From Bradyrhizobium symbiodeficiens (GTDB lineage: Bacteria; Pseudomonadota; Alphaproteobacteria; Rhizobiales; Xanthobacteraceae), in contig NZ_CP029427.2 of assembly GCF_002266465.3 (NCBI RefSeq), positions 2,544,501-2,608,500 on the forward strand: a DNA stretch of 64,000 bases, given 5' to 3'. The notes under the pieces are model-generated. The model saw only the letters and a program-made list of their open reading frames with translations, did not search any database and was not told where the DNA came from. Both the position numbers and the translations under genes were made by a program. Positions 42,242-50,730 of this stretch are shown here, piece after piece. Positions within the stretch are counted from its first letter, which is position 1. Each line of letters opens with the position of its first letter.

Positions 42242-44374
42242 TCATGACTTCCTGCGATAGAGGATGAACCGGGTGGACTCTTCGGAGTGCTCGAACTGCT
42301 CCTGCAGGATCTGGTCGACCATCTCCTTCAACCAATCATATTGGTAGGTCGCGCCGCGTTCCAAAAAGAAATAGTCGGCTCCGGCAAAACTCCTGATCAC
42401 CTGATCCCGGCTGAACATGTCCCGGAAGGGCATGAAGTCGCTCTTGGGGGCTCGGCCTAGAGTAGGAAGAATTAGCCAATCCTGGTTGGATAACAACAGC
42501 ATGCGGCCACCGGGTGGCAAGACCTTGTTGACCAGATCGACGTCGCTGGCGTCGAGTGCGACCTTGATTGGGCCCGCGCTTCGTTTCCATCTGAAGCTGG
42601 CGATGCTCGGATACTGCAAATACGACCGCAGCCCGATCATCACGTGCTGTCGCCGATCCTGCGCGCTCAGAAGCACGGCGACCGAGACGACGGCGACCGC
42701 CCCCAGCGACACGGCCGGCACCAATTGCGACTTTGTTCGGCCGACAGCGGCGCGAAATGCCGATCGGCCCCACCACGCGCCGACGGCAAGATAAGCAAAC
42801 GCGTTCTGCTGCCACACCGCATCGAGCGACCGGTTCACCCACTTGGTCATGAAAACCAGTGCGACGAGAGACAGAACCAGCAGATAAGCGCGCTCGACGG
42901 TGCGTGAACCTGTCCACGCGCCGGCGACGCTCACCGCCGTGCCGATGGCGATCGCGGGCATGACGATCTGGTAGACCGTTCCGAAGCCGGGCTGCCAGAT
43001 CAGAGTTATCGATACCCAGTTCGAGAAGCTGTGCAGACCGAGCGGGGCAAGGAAGACGTACAGAAAGTCCTTTGAAAGGACCGCCGGGCCGAATGCAGCA
43101 ACGAACAATCCCAGCAGGAACACGATCGACATGCCGGTGAAAGCCGCGACCTCCCAAACACGGCGCCGCTCCAGCAGCCGCACGCATAGCGCCGCACAAG
43201 CCACGGCCCAGGTATAGATCCCCGTTTCGGTGTTCCAAAAGATCGAAACAGCGCAGACGGCGGACAACGCGGCCAACGACCAACCGGACGGTTTCACCAT
43301 GAGACGCGCCAGAATGCCCACGGCGATGAACACGAACATGTACCGGATCGCGAGCGCGGACGGCCCGCCGAAAGCATCGCCGTCGGCGTACTGGCACAAA
43401 GCGAGAAACACGAACGCCAGGACGAAAGGCATCGCCCGGTTCTGGAAGAAGTCCCGCAGCACCCAATATGCCGACACGTGGAAGATCACGAGACTTCCGG
43501 CAATGAACCTGATGTAGAGGCAATACAGGGCATTGGCGTCCGCGGTGAGGAACCTGCTCAACAAGTAAGGCGGGCCGTATCCGTAGAACGCCAGGAAGTC
43601 GCGGCCGGGCACCATGCCCTTTGCGAAATGATAGAGCGCCGGCCCCGTCAGGTAGGATACCGGGTGATTGCCGCCGGCCGCCCGCGTGGCCATGCCCTGC
43701 ACGTCCCCGGGCAGGATCAGGGCCAGCAGTGCAGCGATCAGCACTGCATCGACCCATCCAAATTCGAATAGCCCGATCGGTCTGGATTCGGCATCGCCAT
43801 TGATGTGAATGCGGGTCGGGAAGCGCTTCACGAACGGGATGAAACCGGCGGCGACCATGGCGGTCAGCGCGAGCGCTTGAAATCTGGGCTCGAACGTGGC
43901 CCGTAGGAACGGATGCAGCTCTGTGATGATGATCACAGACGAGAGGTAGAACAGAACGAGCGAGTGCCCTTCGAAGAACTTTCGCAGCTTGAGGGCAGCA
44001 AACGCTACGGCGGCGCCGAACCCGTAGAACAGGAGATAGAAGATTTTCTCAGCGCGTTTGACAGCTTCGCCGTTCGGGACGGCTGATTGAACGACCGGAA
44101 AGTCCAGTGCAAGGTTTACGGCAAGGTCCGGCTTGGCGGCATTCAGGATCAGATAGGCCGAGAGGCCAGCTGCAACGGCGCCAACGCACGCTCCCCACAA
44201 TGCCAAACTCTGAAAACGCCAAAGCTCAAGTTCTGACCGTGTTATCGGTTTGACAAGACGCAACGGGCCCCCCCCCGGGACGAAATCCTCCGGAAGGCTA
44301 GAACAAAAAAATCGTCGACACCATAAGTGCTGCGCCATGGATGGCATGCCCCTGGGGAGAAGGCCCTGGAGCAT
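42242..44374 (-). CDS. Large polytopic membrane protein, unknown function
   Basis: Up to 710 residues with 12 or more membrane helices (FQSLALWGACVGAVAAGLSA, VDAVLIAALLALILPGDVQG, FVLAFVFLALCQYADG and others) and a soluble C-terminal domain of about 130 residues (ALDASDVDLVNKVLPPGGRM, NQDWLILPTLGRAPKSDFMP). The architecture resembles GT-C glycosyltransferases or polysaccharide-biosynthesis membrane proteins, but I see no diagnostic motif. The start is uncertain: ATGs exist at 44374, 44347 and 44338, upstream of a run of nine G residues on the coding strand, while the convincing protein begins near PITRSELELWRFQS; a TTG at about 44262 is an alternative. It is isolated from its neighbours. Confidence 0.7.
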   Translation of the reverse strand: MLQGLLPRGMPSMAQHLWCRRFFCSSLPEDFVPGGGPLRLVKPITRSELELWRFQSLALWGACVGAVAAGLSAYLILNAAKPDLAVNLALDFPVVQSAVPNGEAVKRAEKIFYLLFYGFGAAVAFAALKLRKFFEGHSLVLFYLSSVIIITELHPFLRATFEPRFQALALTAMVAAGFIPFVKRFPTRIHINGDAESRPIGLFEFGWVDAVLIAALLALILPGDVQGMATRAAGGNHPVSYLTGPALYHFAKGMVPGRDFLAFYGYGPPYLLSRFLTADANALYCLYIRFIAGSLVIFHVSAYWVLRDFFQNRAMPFVLAFVFLALCQYADGDAFGGPSALAIRYMFVFIAVGILARLMVKPSGWSLAALSAVCAVSIFWNTETGIYTWAVACAALCVRLLERRRVWEVAAFTGMSIVFLLGLFVAAFGPAVLSKDFLYVFLAPLGLHSFSNWVSITLIWQPGFGTVYQIVMPAIAIGTAVSVAGAWTGSRTVERAYLLVLSLVALVFMTKWVNRSLDAVWQQNAFAYLAVGAWWGRSAFRAAVGRTKSQLVPAVSLGAVAVVSVAVLLSAQDRRQHVMIGLRSYLQYPSIASFRWKRSAGPIKVALDASDVDLVNKVLPPGGRMLLLSNQDWLILPTLGRAPKSDFMPFRDMFSRDQVIRSFAGADYFFLERGATYQYDWLKEMVDQILQEQFEHSEESTRFILYRRKS

Positions 44375-44478
44375 GATCCCGAATGCGGGGCGTGATCTCT
44401 TCGGCCAGGTTGCGTCGTGCGTTTCACAAAAAGGTCACGCTCGACGGTCGAGCCGCGTGACGCTTGCTCAGTCGCGCC

Positions 44479-45582
44479 TCACGCCACCGGCGTCGCACCC
44501 TGCTGCATGCGGTGGAAGCGCAGCACCTGCTGCGCGGTCGAGCTGCGCAGGGCCTCGTAGGCGTCGCGCAGCGTCAGCATGTCGGTCTGCGAGCCGCCGG
44601 AGAGCTTCTCGCGCATGGCGATGATGGCGCGCACGCTTGGCCAGGACATGCCCGCGACCTTGGCGAGGACCATCACGCCCTCGGTACGGCTTTCGATCAT
44701 CATGGTCTCGGCGGTCTCGACCGCGACGCCTGCGAGCGCCGCGAGCCCCGCATTGGTTTCGTCGAATTTGCCCTGCTCGGCGAAACTGGTGACCTGGAAT
44801 TCGTTGAGACGGCCGTCCTCGTGCAGCGACCTCACCAGCGCGCGCGCCATCTCGGTCTGCTTCGTCGTGGCGGCGGCGCGGACCCGCTGGGCCACTTCCT
44901 GCACCACTCTCGATACCTCGTCCACGAGCTCCGGATGCGCGGCCTCGAGCTTCCTGCGCACGCTCAGGGACGCTTTCGCGATCAGCTTCAAATAGTGATG
45001 GCGCGGCAGGTCCGGCCGCTGGCCGATGCAGGTGGCGAGGTCGTCGTCGCGTTCGGCGCGGGTGACGAGATCGGTGAGGCTTCCCTCGGAGAGTCGCGCG
45101 CCCGGATTGCCGACGGTCGACTGCACCACGTCCTCGTTGCCGCGCGTCACCAGCACGTCGGTCAGCGCTTCCGACAGCACCCGTCGCAGCGAGATCGCCT
45201 TGAGATGCGCCTGGCCTCGCGTGCGCGCGATCTCGATCAAGGTCGTCTCGTCCAGCCGTTCCGATCTCGACAGCACGGGGCCGGAGACCTCGATGACCTC
45301 GTCGAGCGCGAGTGCGCGGATGATTTTCGGCGGCGCGGCCGCGATCGGCGCGAGGCGGCCGGCGAGCAGCACCCTGGCCGAGTTCTCGATCTGCTCGATC
45401 AGGCACTGGAATACGTCGTCGAACACGCGGATGTGGTCGTCGGAATAGTCCACCGCGTTGCCCACGAACAGATCGGTGACGCGGCGCAGCGTCTCGACCC
45501 GGCGCGCGACGGTGCCGTGCGAGAGCGCGGCCTGCAGTTCCTCGAGCAAATTCTCGGATGTCTTCGCGGATCTGGATATCAT
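44479..45582 (-). CDS. DUF2336 domain protein
   Basis: 367-residue cytoplasmic protein of the DUF2336 family, helical-repeat proteins common in alphaproteobacteria whose function is not settled. Visible: RRVETLRRVTDLFVGNAVDY near the start, IRALALDEVIEVSGPVLSRS, IARTRGQAHLKAISLRRVLS and SLTDLVTRAERDDDLA, all amphipathic helices of HEAT-like character. The C-terminal MLTLRDAYEALRSSTAQQVL is helical. The start at 45582 (MISRSAKTSENLLEELQAAL) is preferred to a longer frame. It follows the diguanylate cyclase by 64 bases on the same strand, suggesting a shared signalling unit. Confidence 0.85.
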   Translation of the reverse strand: MISRSAKTSENLLEELQAALSHGTVARRVETLRRVTDLFVGNAVDYSDDHIRVFDDVFQCLIEQIENSARVLLAGRLAPIAAAPPKIIRALALDEVIEVSGPVLSRSERLDETTLIEIARTRGQAHLKAISLRRVLSEALTDVLVTRGNEDVVQSTVGNPGARLSEGSLTDLVTRAERDDDLATCIGQRPDLPRHHYLKLIAKASLSVRRKLEAAHPELVDEVSRVVQEVAQRVRAAATTKQTEMARALVRSLHEDGRLNEFQVTSFAEQGKFDETNAGLAALAGVAVETAETMMIESRTEGVMVLAKVAGMSWPSVRAIIAMREKLSGGSQTDMLTLRDAYEALRSSTAQQVLRFHRMQQGATPVA

Positions 45583-45646
45583 GGCCCTGTCCTGGAGCGC
45601 TTGGTCCGGCGGCGGCTTCTGTCGCAGCAGGAAAAAAACGGATTGG

Positions 45647-46807
45647 TCAGCTGGTTGCAATGCGGTTGCGCCCTTGCGCCTTGGCGGAATAGAGCGCGCG
45701 ATCGGCGCGCGCGAGAAACGTGTCGGCAGTATCGACGTCGCGCAGCGTCACGACGCCCGCGGAAATGGTCACGTGCATATTCAGGGAGAATGCGCTCCAG
45801 TCGAGATCGGCGACGATGCTGCGCAAGCGCTCGAGCATGCGTTGTGCGGCGTCACCCGACGTGTCCGGCAGCAGCAGCAGGAATTCCTCGCCGCCGTAGC
45901 GGCCGAAGCAATCGGCCGGACGGATGTTGGCGAACATGGTGATCGCGAAGGTGCGCAGCACTTCGTCGCCGACGGGGTGGCCGTGGGCGTCGTTGATGCG
46001 CTTGAACCAGTCGAGATCGATCAGCGCGATCGCGCAAGGCGTCGATGCCTGCCGCGACTTTTCGATCTCGGCGTCGAGAAGCCGCATGATGCAGCGACGG
46101 TTGTAGGAACCGGTGAGCTCGTCGAGCTCGGCCAGCTCCTCGATGCGCTGATAGGCATCCTTCAGCTCGATGCTGCGCCGGTACAGGATCTTGCGCAGGG
46201 TGGCGCCGAACAGGCCGAGGAAAGCGCACTGGCCGATCACCAGCACGAAGCAGAGCATCGAGGCGGTTCGCTCGAGGCGGGTCGTAACCGGCAGTCCGAT
46301 CGGCAGGTCAGAGCCCAGGAAGACCAGCGCGAGCCCGCCGGTGGCAAGGCCCCAGGTGAGCATCGCCTGGCTCGAGGTCATCCGCAGCGTGCCGAACGCG
46401 AAGATCAGAAACAGCACGGCGATGAACGCGACCCCGACCGTGGGCACGGCGAGCAGGAACACCAGCTGCACTGCCATATGCGCCGAGATCTGGAAGACGG
46501 TGAGGTAATGGTCCTCGAACCGGTCGCCGAAGCCGGCTTCCGACAGCACGGTGAACGTCCCGATGATCAGGAGACCGCCGAGCCAGAACAGCGACGGAAC
46601 GACCATGGAGACCGCGCCAGCATAGGCGTAGAGCAACAGGACCGAGGCGCCCAGCGAATAGCTCGCCACTTGGCCGATATACATCTGGCGGCGCTGCCGG
46701 GCCCGGCGCGCCAGCACTTCGGGGGGCGCCGCCCCCTCGGGCGAGAGCACGAGATCCGCGACCTCAGCGGCATTCCTGTCGGGAAAGGACGTCGCGGCCG
46801 TGCTCAT
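45647..46807 (-). CDS. Membrane diguanylate cyclase (GGDEF)
   Basis: 386-residue enzyme predicted to make cyclic di-GMP. Six membrane helices occupy residues about 45-210 (MYIGQVASYSLGASVLLLYA, GLLIIGTFTVLSEAG, AVLFLIFAFGTLRM, MLCFVLVIGQCAFLGLFGAT). The GGDEF domain begins at LDELTGSYNRRC, with metal-binding LIDLDWFKRINDAHGHPVGD and the active GGEEF at 305-309. An allosteric I-site RPAD lies at 296-299, exactly five residues before GGEEF, so product inhibition is expected. No known sensor domain is visible in the membrane part. A DUF2336 gene follows. Confidence 0.92.
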   Translation of the reverse strand: MSTAATSFPDRNAAEVADLVLSPEGAAPPEVLARRARQRRQMYIGQVASYSLGASVLLLYAYAGAVSMVVPSLFWLGGLLIIGTFTVLSEAGFGDRFEDHYLTVFQISAHMAVQLVFLLAVPTVGVAFIAVLFLIFAFGTLRMTSSQAMLTWGLATGGLALVFLGSDLPIGLPVTTRLERTASMLCFVLVIGQCAFLGLFGATLRKILYRRSIELKDAYQRIEELAELDELTGSYNRRCIMRLLDAEIEKSRQASTPCAIALIDLDWFKRINDAHGHPVGDEVLRTFAITMFANIRPADCFGRYGGEEFLLLLPDTSGDAAQRMLERLRSIVADLDWSAFSLNMHVTISAGVVTLRDVDTADTFLARADRALYSAKAQGRNRIATS

Positions 46808-47243
46808 GGTCCCGCCAATGGTGGATGTCCGCGTAAAAATCTACGTGGCAAGCCTTTAGGTTTGGTATCCTTTGAAACCGAATCCGAACCGTGCAGCGCA
46901 GAACAAGGTGGCAGGCTCGGCGGGAGAATTTTTGCCGGCGATAGGGCATCGGTTAGCGATGCGATCGAGCCTAAGCCGGGCTTGGCGAGACATATGTCGT
47001 GCAGGACTGCTATGGAACCGGACGAGGTCGGCCTGTGCCGGACAGGCATTCCGCAGGGAAGTATTGCAGTATTATGTTACCGATCTTGATGAAAGCGGCC
47101 GACGACCGCGGGTGGGACGAAAACAATACGCGTATGTGGGGTGGATCACACAGGCGCCCGTATGACTGCGGTATCCTGAACAATTTTGCCCCCCCTGTCG
47201 AACCGTCCGCCGCGCCGACCCGACCAACTTTGCGAGACGGGCA
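46808..47243. other. Intergenic region between the diguanylate cyclase and ECF genes
   Basis: 436 bases between divergent genes. No open frame shows family features and I see no strong hairpin or recognisable ECF promoter. The short frames in both directions have no ribosome sites or hydrophobic pattern. Promoters for both neighbours must lie here, but I cannot place them. Confidence 0.5.
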
Positions 47244-47813
47244 TTGAGCGTGACACAGGCGGCTTCGGACGAGGTCCTGATCGCCAGGATCGCTCAAGGT
47301 GACCGGCTCGCCATGCAGGTGCTGTACGGGCGGCACCATGTCAGGGTGTATCGTTTCGGGCTGAGGCTCGTGCGGGACGAGCAGGCGGCGGAAGACCTCA
47401 TCAGCGAGGTGTTTCTCGACGTCTGGCGTCAAGCCGGCAAGTTCGAGGGCCGATCCGCCGTTTCTACCTGGCTGCTGGCAATTACCCGGTTCAAGGCCCT
47501 GTCTGCGCTCCGGCGCAGGAAGGATTTTGAACTGGACGAAGACGCCGCCAACGCGATCGAGGACACGTCCGACAATCCGGAAACGGCGGTGCAGAAGAAA
47601 GATACAAGTGCTGCGTTGCGGGAGTGTCTGACGGGCCTCTCGCCGGACCACCGGGAAATCGTCGATCTCGTCTACTACCACGAGAAGTCCGTGGAAGAGG
47701 TGGCCGAAATCGTCGGAATACCGGAGAACACTGTGAAGACGCGCTTGTTCTATGCGCGCAAGAAATTGGCCGAACTGCTGAAGGCAGCCGGCGTTGAGCG
47801 AGGCTGGCCATGA
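47244..47813 (+). CDS. ECF sigma factor of the subtilase operon
   Basis: 189-residue ECF sigma factor. Region 2: YGRHHVRVYRFGLRLVRDEQ, AEDLISEVFLDVWRQAGKFE and VSTWLLAITRFKALSALRRR. Region 4: LSPDHREIVDLVYYHEKSVE then VGIPENTVKTRLFYARKKLA. The first codon is TTG at 47244, with GTG at 47250 an alternative. Its stop overlaps the next ATG (ATGA at 47810-47813), coupling it to a membrane protein that is evidently its anti-sigma factor, followed by a subtilase. Confidence 0.9.
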   Translation: MSVTQAASDEVLIARIAQGDRLAMQVLYGRHHVRVYRFGLRLVRDEQAAEDLISEVFLDVWRQAGKFEGRSAVSTWLLAITRFKALSALRRRKDFELDEDAANAIEDTSDNPETAVQKKDTSAALRECLTGLSPDHREIVDLVYYHEKSVEEVAEIVGIPENTVKTRLFYARKKLAELLKAAGVERGWP

Positions 47814-48505
47814 TGGCTTTGAGCAAGAAGATGCTGGAGCAAGAGCCCGGTGAAATTGAACTCCTGCTGCCGTGGCACGCTGCCGGCACGCTGAACGCGC
47901 GCGATGCGCGGCGGGTCGAGGAAGCGCTGGCGCGCGACCCCGAGCTTGCCAGGCAATATGCCGCGATCCGCGGCGAGTACGAAGAGACCATCCATCTGAA
48001 CGAGAGCCTCGGGGCTCCCTCGGCGCGCGCGATGCAGAAATTGTTCGCCGCGATCGACGCCGAGCCGGCGCGGGCGAGCGGCTCGCTGCCATTGTCGGCG
48101 CGCATCTCGACCTTCTTCGCGAGCCTGTCGCCGCGCACATTGGCGTGGTCGGCGAGCCTCGGTGCCATCGCGCTGATGCTGCAGGCCGGAATCATCGGCG
48201 CCGTGCTGATGAAGAACCAGCCTGCGACCTTCCAGACAGCTTCGCTCTCGACCAGCGGTCCGATCACACGCGAACTCGGCACGGCTGTTCCGCCGGCGCG
48301 CGCGCTGGTGCGCTTCACGCCCGAGGCCCGCGTCGGCGACATCACCGCGTTGCTCGACAGCTACCAGGCCTCGATCATCGGCGATGCCAAGGGCGGCATG
48401 TTCCGCCTCCAGTTCGACAAGGCGATGAGCCAGGACGAGCTCGCTTCGCTGCTCGGCAGGATGCAGCGTGAGAAGTTCGTCAACCTCGCCGTCGCGGCGC
48501 CCTAG
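47810..48505 (+). CDS. Membrane-anchored anti-sigma factor
   Basis: 231-residue single-pass protein. The N-terminal cytoplasmic part, EIELLLPWHAAGTLNARDAR through about residue 100, resembles zinc-free anti-sigma domains (the WHAAGTL motif replaces the usual zinc-finger anti-sigma motif). One membrane helix at about 115-135 (SASLGAIALMLQAGIIGAVL) precedes a periplasmic domain with VRFTPEARVGDITALLDSYQ and a C-terminal QFDKAMSQDELASLLGRMQR. That last part resembles the fold of subtilisin propeptide/inhibitor-like domains, so the periplasmic end could contact the downstream protease; this is inference. It is coupled to the sigma gene and sits 15 bases before the subtilase. Confidence 0.85.
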   Translation: MMALSKKMLEQEPGEIELLLPWHAAGTLNARDARRVEEALARDPELARQYAAIRGEYEETIHLNESLGAPSARAMQKLFAAIDAEPARASGSLPLSARISTFFASLSPRTLAWSASLGAIALMLQAGIIGAVLMKNQPATFQTASLSTSGPITRELGTAVPPARALVRFTPEARVGDITALLDSYQASIIGDAKGGMFRLQFDKAMSQDELASLLGRMQREKFVNLAVAAP

Positions 48506-48520
48506 CGCGCCGCTGATCCG

Positions 48521-50248
48521 ATGACAGGCAAGTCCGAGAGCAAGTCCGAGAGCAGGGTGCGCACCGGGGCCTACGCTTCACCGGTCGGCGCCGCGCTTCT
48601 GATCGCTGCCTGTCTCGGCGTCGAGGTTGCGCAGGCGCAGGCGATCATGCGCACGCCGACGATCAGCGTGCCCACGCGAACGCCGACCATCTCTCCGAGC
48701 ATCGCCTCGCGCGTCGGTCCGACGGTCTCGGCCAGGGCGGTATCCGTCGATCGCGGCCCGCGGACGATCGCGACCATTCCCCACACCACGACGTCGCGCC
48801 TGCGGCCGACGACGGTGCAGCCTTATGCGCGCTATTCGCCGAACCTGTATCCGGCCTGCACCGCGCCCTATCGCGATGCCGACGGCGAATGCCTCGCGCA
48901 GCCGAATGCAGGCGGCGGTGACCCTGGCAAACCCGTCAAGAAGAGCGCCGGCAAGGGCCGCGGCAACGTCACGCCGGTCGTCGCCGGCAATCTGCGCAGC
49001 TTCGCCAACGAATTCGTGGCCGAGATCGACGGCACAATGTCGCCCGGTGATGCCGACGCGCTGGCCCGCCGGCACGGCTTGACGCGGATATCGTCGGAGA
49101 GCTTCCCGCTGATCGGCGCCACGTTCGGTCTGTTCCGCATCACGGATGGCCGGCCGTACGAGACGGTGCGGCGCGAATTCGCGACCGACGGCAGCGTGCG
49201 CTCGGTCCAGCCGAACTTCCGCTATGTGCTGCAGGACCAGAAATCGACGCCCCCGAGCGAAGGCGATCCTGCGCAATATGCCCTGACGAAACTCCGCCTG
49301 CCGCAGGCGCATACGCTGGCGCACGGCGCCAACGTCACGGTTGCCGTGATCGACTCCGGCATCGACACAAGGCATCCCGAACTCGCCAATTCCATCGCCG
49401 ACAATTTCGATGCGCTCGGCAGCGCGGAGGGGCCCCACGTCCACGGCACCGGTATCGCCGGCGCCATCGTGGCGCATGATCGGCTGATGGGCAGCGCGCC
49501 CGAGGCGCGCATCATCGCGATTCGCGCGTTCGGCGGCACCAATGGCGGCGCCGAGAGCTCGTCCTACATCATCCTGCGGTCGCTGAATTACGCCGCCGAG
49601 CACGGCGCGCAGATCGTCAATATGAGCTTCGCCGGTCCAAAGGACGCGGTGATCGAACGGGCCATCGCGGCGACCGCCGCGCGAGGCCTCGTGCTGATCG
49701 CGGCCGCCGGCAATGCCGGCGCGAAATCGCCGCCGCTCTATCCGGCTGCCAATCCCAACGTGATCGCGGTCAGCGCGACCGACCAGCAGGACAGGCTGTT
49801 CACTGCGTCCAACCGCGGCAATTACATCGCCGTCGCAGCGCCGGGCGTCGACATCTTCCTGCCGGCGCCGGACGGCAAGTACCAGATGACGTCGGGAACC
49901 TCGTTTTCGGCCGCCTATGTCTCCGGCGTCGCGGCGTTGCTGCTCGAGCGCAACTACGCCTTGAAGCCGGAAGCGCTGCGCATGACGCTGGCGAAGACCG
50001 CGCGCGACCTCGGCTCGCCCGGGCGCGACGAGCTTTTTGGCGACGGCCAAGCCGATGCGTTTGCCGCGGTCATGGCTGTTCCCGCCGACAGCGCCACGCC
50101 CGTTGCGGCTGCGTCGGGTACAACAAAACGTGAAGATGCCGCGAAGCGTCGCGACGAGCCCAACAGCCGCGCGATCGAGCAGCCCTCGTTGTCGAGCGCG
50201 GACGATAAAGCCACGGTTTCTCAGGCGGATAGGCCGGCGACGCGATAG
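48521..50248 (+). CDS. Secreted subtilisin-like serine protease (S8)
   Basis: 575 residues. A signal segment (GAALLIAACLGVEVAQAQA, residues about 23-41) is followed by a Thr/Pro-rich region, a propeptide-like segment (SFANEFVAEIDGTMSPGDAD to VQPNFRYVLQDQ) and the S8 domain. Catalytic triad: Asp278 (VIDSGID), His308 (HVHGTGIAG) and Ser461 (GTSFSAAYVSG), with the oxyanion Asn in AAAGNAGAKSP. A C-terminal tail of about 55 residues is rich in Ala, Lys and Arg. It is the third gene of the sigma/anti-sigma operon and probably a periplasmic or secreted protease whose substrate might be the anti-sigma periplasmic domain or an external protein. Confidence 0.93.
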   Translation: MTGKSESKSESRVRTGAYASPVGAALLIAACLGVEVAQAQAIMRTPTISVPTRTPTISPSIASRVGPTVSARAVSVDRGPRTIATIPHTTTSRLRPTTVQPYARYSPNLYPACTAPYRDADGECLAQPNAGGGDPGKPVKKSAGKGRGNVTPVVAGNLRSFANEFVAEIDGTMSPGDADALARRHGLTRISSESFPLIGATFGLFRITDGRPYETVRREFATDGSVRSVQPNFRYVLQDQKSTPPSEGDPAQYALTKLRLPQAHTLAHGANVTVAVIDSGIDTRHPELANSIADNFDALGSAEGPHVHGTGIAGAIVAHDRLMGSAPEARIIAIRAFGGTNGGAESSSYIILRSLNYAAEHGAQIVNMSFAGPKDAVIERAIAATAARGLVLIAAAGNAGAKSPPLYPAANPNVIAVSATDQQDRLFTASNRGNYIAVAAPGVDIFLPAPDGKYQMTSGTSFSAAYVSGVAALLLERNYALKPEALRMTLAKTARDLGSPGRDELFGDGQADAFAAVMAVPADSATPVAAASGTTKREDAAKRRDEPNSRAIEQPSLSSADDKATVSQADRPATR

Positions 50249-50408
50249 CGCCTGCGGCAAACATACGCGCGTTGCGAAGGCCAAAAAATCGAACGCGGCA
50301 TTGAACGTTCAGCCGGCTGCCACGACCAAATTATGTGGGAGCGGTCATCCCTCCCCATCAGTCATATTAGGCGCGAGCGCCCATCCACCCCAAGCGCCCA
50401 TATGGCTC

Positions 50409-50447
50409 GACCCGTCCGGTTGTCCCCCCGGACGGGTCTTTTCTTTT
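50409..50447 (+). terminator. Strong rho-independent terminator after the subtilase
   Basis: GACCCGTCCGG (50409-50419) pairs perfectly with CCGGACGGGTC (50428-50438), an 11-bp stem, followed by TTTTCTTTTT. It lies 160 bases after the subtilase stop and ends the three-gene operon. Confidence 0.93.
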
Positions 50448-50544
50448 TGGGGCCTGTTTTTTTGAAGTCTCTCGATCGCCCAGCTTCCGGTAGCGATTGC
50501 GCCTGCGTTCGTGGCCGTCGCTCGGGAGGCACCCCGCAAGTCCG

Positions 50545-50661
50545 TCATGCTTGCGCGAGGCTTGACTCCAAAAGCCCGTAAATCTCCGCTGGACTACGGA
50601 GTTTGACGACGAAACTCGTGTCGTTGCTGGACAAGTCAAAACTTTTCCACAAAATATTCAT
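50545..50661 (-). CDS. Possible 38-residue hypothetical protein
   Basis: Encodes MNILWKSFDLSSNDTSFVVK and LRSPAEIYGLLESSLAQA. There is no recognisable family, and the ribosome site (AGAAGCGAC) is weak. The composition is protein-like and the region upstream is AT-rich, but a chance frame is quite possible. It sits between the subtilase terminator and the TIGR03809-like gene, which is divergent from it. Confidence 0.3.
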   Translation of the reverse strand: MNILWKSFDLSSNDTSFVVKLRSPAEIYGLLESSLAQA

Positions 50662-50730
50662 GTCGCTTCTAAATTGATTCGTGTGCGTTGCGTCCCCCCG
50701 CGTCCGTGTTTTTCCCTGACGGGCTGGTTC

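Larger units (their letters stand above)
50249..50730. other. Gap between the subtilase and TIGR03809-like gene
   Basis: 482 bases. It contains the strong terminator at 50409 and, leftward, a possible 38-residue gene at 50545-50661. The section 50640-50690 is locally AT-rich and probably contains the rightward promoter of the next gene. Confidence 0.5.

Noticed and set aside
44359..44420. Possible repeat fragment containing AGCATGATCC
   Set aside because: Too short to distinguish from chance; only part of a known repeat, with no inverted partner.
46872..47165. 97-codon frame upstream of the ECF sigma gene
   Set aside because: Composition is not protein-like and no start signal is visible; treated as intergenic.
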